Below the pieces are notes generated by a model. It was not told the origin of the DNA. It saw nothing but the letters and a program-made list of their open reading frames with translations, and made no database searches. Positions 7,190 to 15,112 of a stretch of 18,380 nt of DNA are shown one piece after another (within the stretch, counting starts at the first letter, position 1; each line of letters begins with the position of its first letter). Origin of the DNA: a bacterium. GTDB taxonomy: Bacteria > Babelota > Babeliae > Babelales > CAIQNR01. The translations under genes were made by a program, and so were the position numbers. The stretch spans positions 1-18,380 of the forward strand of contig CANNBR010000013.1 of assembly GCA_947502805.1 (NCBI GenBank). The letters are read 5' to 3'.

Positions 7190-7308
7190 GGTTCTCCTTG
7201 GGCTTATTTTAATTCCCTTTACTGTGCCAGAGCTTCGAATAATTGCCAACAAATATAAATGCGGTTACTTTTGCTACATCCATACTATTTAAAAGGGGGA
7301 GTCTGAAA
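7190..7308. promoter_or_regulatory. Divergent intergenic region between coiled-coil gene and M16 operon
   Basis: This 119-bp gap must hold promoters for both directions. On the plus strand TTGCCA (about 7245-7250) lies 17 bp upstream of TACTTT, and TACTAT follows further down. None of these is a strong sigma-70 match. Both genes have strong ribosome sites at the edges: AAGGAG for the minus gene, and GGGGGAG at 7295-7301 for the plus gene, 7 nt before its ATG. Confidence 0.35.
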
Positions 7309-10023
7309 ATGAAAAAAATTGTATCATATTTTATGGTTATTTATCTTGGTGCAGCTTCATGCTTACAGGCTAATGACTATGGAAAAAAGAAAGAAGTTAT
7401 GAACACAGAAAAAAACACCACATCAGTTTTTAAAAAAATATTACCAAACGGACTTGTTATCCTTGTTCGTCCTCTTGATAATGTGCCAAAAGTCTCGACT
7501 CAGTTGTGGTATCACGTTGGTTCAAAAGATGAAATGTCAGGGGAAAAAGGGAAAGCACATTTAATTGAGCATATGATTTTTAAGGGAACTCAAAAGCTTT
7601 CTGAAACTGATTTATCTGCACTTACACAAAAACTTTCTGGCTATACAAATGCTTTTACCAGTTATGATTATACTGGCTATGTTTTTGATTTTCCTTCTCA
7701 TCACTGGAAAGAGGCTTTAACTCTTTACGCCGACTGTATGCGTAATTGTCGCTTTGATGAGCAGATGCTTAATTCTGAATTAAAAGCAGTGATACAAGAA
7801 CTTAAATTAATGAAAGATAATTACTTTAAAATTTTATGGCAAAGTATGCTTTCAGCTATCTTTGTCGATCATCCTTATCATTATCCAGTTATTGGGTTCA
7901 AACAAGATTTGTGGAATCTTAATCGTGATGATCTTTTTGCTTTTTACCAAAAACATTACGTTCCTAATAATGCGACCCTTGTGGTTGTTGGTGATGTAAA
8001 ACCAGAAGAAGTATTTGCAGAAGCTGAAAAAACATTAGGGCAGATTCCAAAAGATCAATCATATACACGCAAAGAGTTTTATCACGGAAAAGATTTGATT
8101 GCTCAGTCGGTGGTGGTGCATAGAGATGTACAGCAACCGTATGGTCTTTTTGCTTTTGTGTTACCAGGCGCAAAAGATAAGAAAAAGATGGAAATGGAAG
8201 TTCTTTCTGCTGTTTTAGGAGAAGGTAAAAGTTCTCGTCTTTGTAAAAAATTAGTTGATGATCTTGAATTAGTTACTGAGTTTTCTACCTTTGTTTTATC
8301 ACTTGAAGATGCCTCAGTTTTTCTTATGTATTTCTGTGCAAAAGATGAGAAGAGTATTGAAGAAATACGTACTCTTGTCGCTGCAGAAATTGAAGATATT
8401 ATTAAAAATGGTATCCCTAAAAAAGAGCTTCTGCGCGCTATAAAGCAAGTCAAAGTTGGTATTCTTTCTGCACTTGAAAGTAATTCTAGCCAAGCGCAAA
8501 TGATAGCAGAAAGTTATGTGTTAGCAGGGGATGAAAATTTACCATTTAAAATGCTTGCTGATTCTTCTACCGATCTTGAAAAAAACATTCAAATGCTTTT
8601 GAGGGATTATTTTTCTCCTGCAACTATGCATTCAGGGAAGTTATTATCCCTTACGGATCAAGGGAAAAATCACTGGAAGAAGTTACAGGAACTTTCTGAC
8701 AAAGAAGATGCACGTATTCTAGATGGACGTGTGCGTGATATTTCAGTTGAAGGCACGGTGTACACAGATACGATTTCAGTAAAAGAACCGAAGAAATTTC
8801 ATTTTCATAAATCTGGAAAATTTGCATTAGGTAATGGTATTCGTATCTTTACGCATAACAATAAAAATATTCCTAAGATTGAACTTATTTTGACCATGCA
8901 TGCAAAAAGTCATTTTGATTCTGAAGAAAAACCAGGCCTTTATCAATTCATGTGCGAGATGCTTACTGAGGGTACAAAAAAATATCCTGGGCTTACCTTT
9001 ATTAAAGAGATTGAAGAACATGCTATGGGTATATCAGTAAGCCCAGGGGTGATATCATTAAGTCTTTTGAAAGAAGATCTACCAAAGGGGCTTGAGTTAT
9101 TGCATGAGCTTTTAACAGAAGCAACATTTGAAGAAAAGGCAATTGAAAAAATACGCGCTTCTCTCCTTTCTCAATTGAAGATGTTCTGGGATCAGCCAAA
9201 AGCATATGCACCTTTTCTTATGAAGCAACGCCTTTTTGCTGGTCATCCGTATAGTAAAAACACTATTGGGACCGAAGAAAGCTTGCAAAGCATAACAAAA
9301 AAAGATCTTGAATCTTTTTATAAAACTCATATGTCTGCCTACAAAGCTCGTTTGGCGATAGTAGGAGATCTTGAGGAATATGATCTTAAAGATTTATTGG
9401 AAAAAGAACTGGGAGTTATAAAAAATAAAGAACTTCCTGATCAACAATTCCCTGCATTAAAAACTGTTTCTCGTGAATTATTTACCCATGCGGCAAATAG
9501 GGATCAAGTAGTTTTAATGTTTGCTGGTATTTCTATCCCTCGTACTAACCCTGATTACGATAAGCTTTTATTGTTCGATCAAGTATTAAGTGGATCGATG
9601 GATTCTCATCTTTTTAAATTGCGCGAACGTACTGGTCTTTTTTACACAATTACCGCTTCTTTAATTGGGGAATCAGATGAGCAACCAGGCACTGTGTATG
9701 TATCGACTATTGTTTCTCTTGATCGTCTTGAGGAAGCAAAAAAGAGTATTCAAGAAACATTAGAAACAGTCATTGATAAAATCACTGAAGAAGAATTTGA
9801 AACAGCCAAAAAAGCGGTACTTAATGCGCAAGTTAACTGGTTTACTTCAAATGCTCGTATGGCTAGCGCCTTCTTGTTTGTTGATCGCTATAAATTAACC
9901 GATAACTATTTTGATCTTCGCCCTGATGTGATTAATGCGATTACGCTTGATCAGATGAAGGTTGCTGTTAAAAAAGTATTGGTGCCTGAAAAAATGTTAA
10001 CACTCCAAGTAGGTCGTTTTTAA
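7309..10023 (+). CDS. M16 family zinc metalloprotease (insulinase/processing-peptidase type), exported
   Basis: M16 enzymes degrade peptides inside a clam-shell chamber built of two homologous halves. This 904-residue protein contains both halves. The N-terminal half has the inverted zinc motif HLIEH (His84, Glu87, His88) and the distal zinc ligand Glu164, 76 residues on, in VIQEL. The second half (from about 505) has LYQFMCEML where a motif would be, so it is the non-catalytic half, as is normal. Residues 1-22 form a signal peptide (MKKIVSYFMVIYLG, then AASC/LQA). An AASC lipoprotein site is possible but not typical. A frame start at 7243 precedes the ribosome site, so 7309 is chosen. The stop is followed one base later by a paralogue, indicating one operon. 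Confidence 0.93.
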   Translation: MKKIVSYFMVIYLGAASCLQANDYGKKKEVMNTEKNTTSVFKKILPNGLVILVRPLDNVPKVSTQLWYHVGSKDEMSGEKGKAHLIEHMIFKGTQKLSETDLSALTQKLSGYTNAFTSYDYTGYVFDFPSHHWKEALTLYADCMRNCRFDEQMLNSELKAVIQELKLMKDNYFKILWQSMLSAIFVDHPYHYPVIGFKQDLWNLNRDDLFAFYQKHYVPNNATLVVVGDVKPEEVFAEAEKTLGQIPKDQSYTRKEFYHGKDLIAQSVVVHRDVQQPYGLFAFVLPGAKDKKKMEMEVLSAVLGEGKSSRLCKKLVDDLELVTEFSTFVLSLEDASVFLMYFCAKDEKSIEEIRTLVAAEIEDIIKNGIPKKELLRAIKQVKVGILSALESNSSQAQMIAESYVLAGDENLPFKMLADSSTDLEKNIQMLLRDYFSPATMHSGKLLSLTDQGKNHWKKLQELSDKEDARILDGRVRDISVEGTVYTDTISVKEPKKFHFHKSGKFALGNGIRIFTHNNKNIPKIELILTMHAKSHFDSEEKPGLYQFMCEMLTEGTKKYPGLTFIKEIEEHAMGISVSPGVISLSLLKEDLPKGLELLHELLTEATFEEKAIEKIRASLLSQLKMFWDQPKAYAPFLMKQRLFAGHPYSKNTIGTEESLQSITKKDLESFYKTHMSAYKARLAIVGDLEEYDLKDLLEKELGVIKNKELPDQQFPALKTVSRELFTHAANRDQVVLMFAGISIPRTNPDYDKLLLFDQVLSGSMDSHLFKLRERTGLFYTITASLIGESDEQPGTVYVSTIVSLDRLEEAKKSIQETLETVIDKITEEEFETAKKAVLNAQVNWFTSNARMASAFLFVDRYKLTDNYFDLRPDVINAITLDQMKVAVKKVLVPEKMLTLQVGRF

Positions 10024-10024
10024 T

Positions 10025-12658
10025 ATGCAACAACAGAATCATGTTCTTAAAAAAATACTCCCTAATGGGCTTGTTATACTGGTCCATCCGTTGCGGCACA
10101 TTCCTAAAGTGTCTATCAATCTTTGGTATGGTGTTGGTTCAAAACACGAAAATAGTGATCAAAAAGGGCTAGCGCATCTTATTGAACATATGATTTTTAA
10201 AGGTACGCACGAAAAATTTTCTGAATCTGATATCGATGCAACGACAACAAAACTTTCTGGATACACCAACGCATTCACCAGTTACGACTACACGTGTTAT
10301 GTTTTTGATTTTCCCTCTTGCTCATGGAAAGAATCTTTGCCCCTTCTTTCTGATTGCATGCGCAATTGTCGTTTTGATGAGCAAATGCTTAATTCAGAAC
10401 TGAGTGCGGTTATTCAAGAGTTGAAAATGTATCGTGATGATTATTTTGATACTCTTTTGAGTCGCATGGCAGCTTCGATTTTTCCTGATCATCCGTATCA
10501 CTATCCGGTCATAGGTTTTAAACAAGATTTATGGAACTTACAACGTGATGCGCTTGTTGCTTTTTACCAAAAACATTACGTGCCAAATAATGCAGTAATG
10601 GTTGTGGTTGGGGATATTGATCCAGAAGAAGTTTTTACAGAAGTAGAAAAAGCATTTGGTCACATTCCGCGCGATCCTCACTATAAACAAAAAGAATTTT
10701 ATCATGGTGCCAATCTTATTAGTCAGTCGGTGACTTTGTATCGTGACGTTCAACAACCACAAGCAGCACTTACCTATGTGCTTCCTGGGGCGCGAGATAA
10801 AAATCGCTATCTCTATGAAGTAGCTGCCTGCGCTCTTGGCAAGGGGAAAAGCTCTCGCCTCTATGCTAAGATCGTTGACGAGCTTGAACTTGCTTCAGAA
10901 TTGCATGTTGCTATCGATCAGCGACAAGATGCGACCTTGATGGACATAACCTTCCAGCCAGATAATGAAGAAGATATTGATATGATTATCGAGATTATTC
11001 AACAAGAGATTCAAAACATTATAGATACTGGTCTTTCTGAAAAAGAAACTAAACGAGCGCAAAAACAAGTGAAGGCATCATTACTTTCAGTTCTTGAAAA
11101 TGGTTCTGAACAAGCAAGTTTGATTGGTGAAGCATACATGCTAACTGGTGACGAACAGTTAATTTTTAAAGAAATTGCTGAAGAATTATCTGATGCTGAT
11201 ACTCAAATACGAGCTCTTTTAGAAAATTATTGTAGTTCTCTAGTGCGCCATGAAGGGCGCATTGTGCCTATGACTGATGCGATGAAAACTCGTTGGACTT
11301 TTTTACAAGAGCTTTCAGATAAAGAAGATTGCCGCATTCTTGAAGGTAGGACTCGTACCTCTCTTATTGAGCCACCACGCTATGCTTGCGCTATTGAGAT
11401 CTCTGCATTGCAAAAATGTTCCTTTACTAAATTCAAGAAAGAAAAACTTTCTAATGGTTTGACGGTGATTACTGCTATCGAGGCAATTGTTCCTAAAATA
11501 GATCTTGTTCTTTCGCTGCCTGTTCGTGAATATGCTGATCCAGAAGATAAACAAGGGCTCTATCGTTTTGTATGTGACCTTCTTCTTGAAGGTACAAAAA
11601 ATTATCCAGGGGCATTATTTGCAGAGGAAGTTGAAGGGTATGGAATGACCCTGACAACAGAACCAGGGATTGTTGTTCTTTCGGTACTCAAAGAAGATTT
11701 GGTAAAAGGGTTAGAATTTTTACGCGAAATAGTAATGCATGGAGAGTTTGATAAAAAAACTATTGAAAAAGTTCGAGCTCATATACTTTCCGATTTAGCT
11801 GTCTATTGGGATGAACCACAGGAATTTTCAAATCACATTTTACGACGAGTCATGTATGAAGGTCATCCGTATGCCAAGGATCCACATGGAACTATTGAGT
11901 CAGTTAAAAAGATTTCTAAAAAAGATATCGAAAATTTTTATAAAAGTGCGTTTATTCCTGATGGAGCAACGCTTGTAGTTGTTGGTGATATTGCAGAGTA
12001 TGATATTGCAAAAGAAGTTGAAGCGTGCCTTGGTGAATGGCAGGGAGAGCGAGTTAAAGCACTTGATTTTCCTGTTTTAAACCCAATAATTCCTACCACT
12101 GTTTCGTATCCTATTAATCGCGATCAAGTAGTTTTAATGTTTGCAGGCCGTTCAATTAACCGGTTCCATGAGGATTATGAAAAACTGTTACTGTTCGATC
12201 AAATTTTTGGTGGTGGCACTAATGGCTCGATGACTTCCCAACTTATGAAAATTCGTGAACAAACTGGGCTTTTCTATGGTATCCGTGGATCATTGATTGT
12301 TGGATGCGATGAAGAAGCTGGCATGGTTTTAGTAAAAACTACTGTATCATTAGATCGCCTTGATGAAGCAAAAGAAGTTCTTTTACATGCGATCAATACA
12401 GCGGTTGATGTTATTGAGCTCGATGAGTTTGAAGAAGCGAAGCGAACTATCATCAATGGCCTTATCGACAACATGAGTTCAAGTAAAAAAATAGCGGGGA
12501 GCTTGCTAGGGCTTGAACGGCTCAACCTTTCTTTTGATTATTTTGATACTTTTCCTGCAAAAATAAGCGCGATTACTCTTGATGAAATGAAAATTGCTGC
12601 TCGGAAAGTTTTACGAAGCGATGCGATGATCACCATTGAAATTGGTCGCGTGGAGTAA
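10025..12658 (+). CDS. M16 family zinc metalloprotease, second copy, no signal peptide
   Basis: This 877-residue paralogue of the preceding gene starts one base after its stop, so translation is probably coupled. The zinc motif HLIEH is at 51-55 with the distal Glu132 in VIQEL. The C-terminal half again lacks the motif (LYRFVCDLL) and is non-catalytic. Long stretches are nearly the same in both copies, for example HPYHYPVIGFKQDLWNL and FYQKHYVPNNA. Unlike the first copy it begins directly with the M16 core (QQQNHVLKKILPNGLVIL) and has no signal or membrane segment, so it should stay in the cytoplasm. Two explanations fit: duplication with loss of export, or two enzymes serving two compartments. 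Both copies look catalytically intact. Confidence 0.93.
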   Translation: MQQQNHVLKKILPNGLVILVHPLRHIPKVSINLWYGVGSKHENSDQKGLAHLIEHMIFKGTHEKFSESDIDATTTKLSGYTNAFTSYDYTCYVFDFPSCSWKESLPLLSDCMRNCRFDEQMLNSELSAVIQELKMYRDDYFDTLLSRMAASIFPDHPYHYPVIGFKQDLWNLQRDALVAFYQKHYVPNNAVMVVVGDIDPEEVFTEVEKAFGHIPRDPHYKQKEFYHGANLISQSVTLYRDVQQPQAALTYVLPGARDKNRYLYEVAACALGKGKSSRLYAKIVDELELASELHVAIDQRQDATLMDITFQPDNEEDIDMIIEIIQQEIQNIIDTGLSEKETKRAQKQVKASLLSVLENGSEQASLIGEAYMLTGDEQLIFKEIAEELSDADTQIRALLENYCSSLVRHEGRIVPMTDAMKTRWTFLQELSDKEDCRILEGRTRTSLIEPPRYACAIEISALQKCSFTKFKKEKLSNGLTVITAIEAIVPKIDLVLSLPVREYADPEDKQGLYRFVCDLLLEGTKNYPGALFAEEVEGYGMTLTTEPGIVVLSVLKEDLVKGLEFLREIVMHGEFDKKTIEKVRAHILSDLAVYWDEPQEFSNHILRRVMYEGHPYAKDPHGTIESVKKISKKDIENFYKSAFIPDGATLVVVGDIAEYDIAKEVEACLGEWQGERVKALDFPVLNPIIPTTVSYPINRDQVVLMFAGRSINRFHEDYEKLLLFDQIFGGGTNGSMTSQLMKIREQTGLFYGIRGSLIVGCDEEAGMVLVKTTVSLDRLDEAKEVLLHAINTAVDVIELDEFEEAKRTIINGLIDNMSSSKKIAGSLLGLERLNLSFDYFDTFPAKISAITLDEMKIAARKVLRSDAMITIEIGRVE

Positions 12659-12719
12659 AATGATCCGACTTTTGACCATAAAAATGGAACAACATGTTTA
12701 TAGATGAAAAAAAAATCCA

Positions 12720-12751
12720 TGTCATTGCGAGCTTGCAAAGCAATCCCTCCA
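12720..12751 (+). repeat. Left arm of inverted hairpin repeat (REP-like)
   Basis: The arm begins TGTCATTGCGAGCTTGC and matches the reverse complement of 13135-13166 at 31 of 32 positions. Each arm is itself an imperfect palindrome (ATTGC...GCAAT around TTGCAA), so it can fold into a hairpin alone. Confidence 0.85.
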
Positions 12752-12801
12752 CCGTTTGCTAAGAAAAGTAACCATAGCCTGATCATTCATGAGTTAGAGT
12801 T

Positions 12802-13092
12802 ATGAAACAACCCTGTATCTATATTATGGCAGACCATCCTGGAGGCACTCTTTATACGGGAGTAACCTCCAATCTTTCACAGTGAGTGCTTCAGCATAGG
12901 GATGAAACATTCGAAGGATTCTCAGCAAAATACAATTACAAAATGCTTATATTTTATGAGGTATTTCAAACAATGATCGATGCTATTGCCGCAGAAAAGA
13001 AACTAAAAGGAGGATCTCGTCTTTCTAAGATCAAGTATATCCAGTTCATGAATCCCGAGTGGAAAGATTTGTCATTGGATTGGGAGAAATAG
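12802..13092 (+). pseudogene. GIY-YIG endonuclease (COG2827/UPF0213-like), broken by one TGA
   Basis: Reading from ATG 12802 to TAG 13090-13092 gives a 96-codon frame. It starts MKQPCIYIMADHPGGTLYTG and continues VTSNL, and it ends with KKLKGGSRLSKIKYI then NPEWKDL, the usual outline of small GIY-YIG nucleases. The only defect is TGA at 12883-12885 (codon 28), where relatives have Arg in a segment like L-x-R-R-V-W-E-H. A single CGA-to-TGA change explains it. TGA is a true stop here, since the uracil glycosylase gene ends in TGA. A restart at the following GTG would lose the GIY motif. The frame beyond the stop is otherwise undamaged, so inactivation is probably recent. No good ribosome site is seen. 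Confidence 0.8.
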
Positions 13093-13134
13093 TTTAATGT
13101 ATACAAAACAAGCTTTAAATTTCTTTGTATGTAC

Positions 13135-13166
13135 TGGAGGGATTGCTTCGCAAGCTCGCAATGACA
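13135..13166 (-). repeat. Right arm of inverted hairpin repeat (REP-like)
   Basis: This is the reverse-complement copy of 12720-12751 with one mismatch. It starts TGGAGGGATTGCTTCGC on the plus strand. It ends 34 bp before the MutY-like start codon, so it lies in that gene's upstream region. Confidence 0.85.
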
Positions 13167-13200
13167 GGGACTTTGTCTTTTTTTATAGTTCGAGGTCATA

Positions 13201-14088
13201 ATGATTCGATTAGATGATCCATTCCATGCATTTTTATTAGAGCACGAGCAAGCGCTTAAAGAGGGTGTGAATACTCCCTTGTTGCTTGAAGAATTTCAAT
13301 CAGCTGTTTGGGCTTTTTATAAAAAAAACAGGCGCGATTTTGTATGGAGAAACACGCATAATCCGTATCACATTGTGGTTTCGGAAATTATGTTGCAGCA
13401 AACACAAACAGCTCGTGTTGCAGAAAAGTATGAACATTTTTTACAACAATTTCCTTCATTTGAAGCGCTAGCTTGTACATCGGTTGCTGCAGTTTTAACT
13501 GCATGGGTTGGCCTTGGTTACAATCGACGTGCGCTTGCATTGCAGGGAATTGCGCAAAAAGTAGTTAATGAATATGGTGGGGTTTTATCAAGTGAGCCTA
13601 TCATTCTTGAATCATTTAAAGGCCTTGGGCCTGCAACAGCAGCATCTATTGTCGCCTTCGCGTACAATCAACCAACTGTTTTTATAGAAACAAATATTCG
13701 CGCCGTGTACTTACATGCTTTTTTTGGCCATAAACAGGAGTTGATTAGTGATAAACAATTACTACCTCTTGTTGCAGCTACGGTTGATTCTAAAAATGCG
13801 CGTGAATGGTATTATGCGTTGATGGATTGCGGTGTTGAACTAAAAAAGCTGTATAAAAATCCAAGCCGAAAAAGTAAACACCATACACAACAATCTAAGT
13901 TTGAAGGCTCTGATCGCCAAATACGTGGAGTTGTAGTGCGAATTCTTACTCAGAAGCAGACAGTTTTGCTTGAAGAATTACAGGAGCTCGGGTATGAAAA
14001 AGAGCGCCTTGTAAAGATTTTAAGCGATTTGTGTAAGGAGGGGTTTGTTTTGCAGTTAAGTGATGGGTATGCAATTAGTTTGCGGTAG
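13201..14088 (+). CDS. MutY-like HhH-GPD DNA glycosylase without iron-sulfur cluster
   Basis: MutY-type enzymes remove adenine paired with 8-oxoguanine. The 295-residue protein has RRDFVWR (44-50) and SEIMLQQTQT (61-70) with the MutY catalytic Glu62. It also has the helix-hairpin-helix FKGLGPATAASIV (139-151), with no Lys at the bifunctional Nth position. At the position of the conserved catalytic Asp the sequence reads FIETNIRAV, a Glu (163) in place of Asp. The four-cysteine cluster expected after about residue 205 is absent, replaced by a basic KNPSRKSKHHTQQSKFEGSDRQIRG-type region, and there is no MutT-like C-terminal domain. A small winged-helix-like tail (about 240-295) follows. GAGGT lies 7 nt before the ATG. 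Its end overlaps the convergent delta-60 gene by 14 bp. Family is secure; exact substrate is uncertain. Confidence 0.85.
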   Translation: MIRLDDPFHAFLLEHEQALKEGVNTPLLLEEFQSAVWAFYKKNRRDFVWRNTHNPYHIVVSEIMLQQTQTARVAEKYEHFLQQFPSFEALACTSVAAVLTAWVGLGYNRRALALQGIAQKVVNEYGGVLSSEPIILESFKGLGPATAASIVAFAYNQPTVFIETNIRAVYLHAFFGHKQELISDKQLLPLVAATVDSKNAREWYYALMDCGVELKKLYKNPSRKSKHHTQQSKFEGSDRQIRGVVVRILTQKQTVLLEELQELGYEKERLVKILSDLCKEGFVLQLSDGYAISLR

Positions 14089-14923
14089 CTGGAATTCTAA
14101 CTGCTGCAAAATAGGTGTTTCCTGCAGGGTCAGAGGACGTTCCTGAAAGAATAATATTATTTGATATGTCGATGTTAATAATTTGGCATTGATTATTAAT
14201 ACCGCGACCAAGGCTTGGTAGCACAGAAATTCCATGCTTTCCAAAAGTAATATCAACAATCCCATTAGGTGTCAGGCGTACTGCGCAAAAAAAAGTGCGG
14301 CTTGATCGGTCTGAAGAAGTTCCAGCAAGGATGATATTATTAAGGTTATCGATAGCAATGGCATTACATTGATCATTAACGCCAGTAGTGAGAGATTTTG
14401 GTATGCGCATCATTCCTTTTTTTCCAAAACTGGCATCAATAGTTTTATCGGGTTTTATGCGAGCAGCTGCAAAATAACTGTTTCCGGCAGGAATAGAAGA
14501 CGTTCCTGCAAGGATAATATTTCCCGTGTTATCGATAGTGATAGCTTTGCATTTTTCTTTTGTGCCGCCTGCAATAGCTGGAAAAACAAGAACAGAGCCT
14601 TCTAGTGCTTGCCCTGGCGTGACCCAAGCGATAGCAAAACGATTATTGGAAGTTCCACCAAGAATTATAGTGCCATCTTTGTCGGTGGTTGAGCAGGTCC
14701 ATTGAGTAATGGTTATTCCAGAGGCTTTTTTTGGTTTGATAACAAGGGTATTAGAGTCTTTTATTCCAGTGGTTCCCCAGAGTGGTAAATGGACAGTATT
14801 TGAGCTAATTCCTGTTGGGGAAGCTACTGTTTGAGGCGCCCAACTGGACAACCACGAACTGCTTGCAAGAGGCAGATTTGAGAAAACGAGCACCATTATT
14901 ATTAAGCTTATTGCCTTTTTCAT
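14075..14923 (-). CDS. Secreted delta-60 repeat protein (beta-propeller-like), apparently cut short
   Basis: The 282-residue product has a signal peptide (1-22, MKKAISLIIMVLVFSNLPLA), a Trp/Ser-rich stretch, then repeats of about 60 residues. The repeat motif is N-x-IILAGTSS...FAAxRIxPDxxID-x-SFGKxG, the delta-60 pattern. IILGG or IILAG/IILSG cores sit at 86, 136, 197 and 257. The fourth copy ends after FAAVRIPATAN, halfway through the unit. The stop codon lies inside the end of the convergent mutY-like gene (14-bp overlap), which suggests the 3' part was lost. AAGGA lies 9 nt before the ATG. Such repeats are found in secreted or surface proteins; no enzyme motif is visible. Confidence 0.8.
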   Translation of the reverse strand: MKKAISLIIMVLVFSNLPLASSSWLSSWAPQTVASPTGISSNTVHLPLWGTTGIKDSNTLVIKPKKASGITITQWTCSTTDKDGTIILGGTSNNRFAIAWVTPGQALEGSVLVFPAIAGGTKEKCKAITIDNTGNIILAGTSSIPAGNSYFAAARIKPDKTIDASFGKKGMMRIPKSLTTGVNDQCNAIAIDNLNNIILAGTSSDRSSRTFFCAVRLTPNGIVDITFGKHGISVLPSLGRGINNQCQIINIDISNNIILSGTSSDPAGNTYFAAVRIPATAN

Positions 14924-14964
14924 TTATTTTTCCTTTGGTTTTTTAATAAGCCTATCTCTAATAA

Positions 14965-14994
14965 GATATAACGCATTTTGTCTTAAATAATCAA
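14965..14994 (-). promoter_or_regulatory. Possible promoter of the delta-60 gene
   Basis: On the minus strand TTGATT (14989-14994) and TATATC (14965-14970) are separated by 18 bp, about 41 bp upstream of the ATG. Each hexamer matches the sigma-70 consensus at four positions. Confidence 0.35.
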
Positions 14995-15017
14995 CAGTTA
15001 GCTAATACGCCACCCTT

Positions 15018-15046
15018 TTGTCAAACTGAATTTTTTAATTTATCCT
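15018..15046 (+). promoter_or_regulatory. Probable sigma-70-type promoter of the 411-aa secreted protein gene
   Basis: TTGTCA (15018-15023, five of six) and TATCCT (15041-15046, four of six) are separated by 17 bp, followed by a 66-bp leader to the ATG. This is the best promoter match I see in the window. Confidence 0.45.
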
Positions 15047-15112
15047 AAGATACAAGTGAATAGTTAAAGCTATCTAAATAAAATAAAAGGGATTTCCCTT
15101 TAAAGGAGTGTT

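Larger units (their letters stand above)
12716..13170. mobile_element. Small mobile-element-like unit: inverted repeats around a GIY-YIG pseudogene
   Basis: The inverted repeats 12720-12751 and 13135-13166 bound a 447-bp unit whose only coding content is the broken GIY-YIG gene. Weaker symmetry continues outward (TCC at 12716-12718 against GGA at 13168-13170, then A-rich against T-rich). No target-site duplication was found. The repeat core GTCATTGCGAGC...GCAATCC resembles dispersed intergenic palindromes known from many intracellular and other bacteria. That a GIY-YIG nuclease mobilises such repeats is an inference. Confidence 0.4.
12659..13200. other. Intergenic region carrying a repeat-bounded GIY-YIG unit
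   Basis: The 542 bp between the M16 pair and the MutY-like gene hold no intact gene. They contain two inverted hairpin repeats and, between them, an interrupted GIY-YIG nuclease reading frame, described separately. I see no clear terminator after the M16 gene. Confidence 0.6.

Noticed and set aside
12883..12885. TGA recoded as an amino acid
   Set aside because: The uracil glycosylase gene ends with TGA, no long gene here contains in-frame TGA, and the site normally holds Arg.
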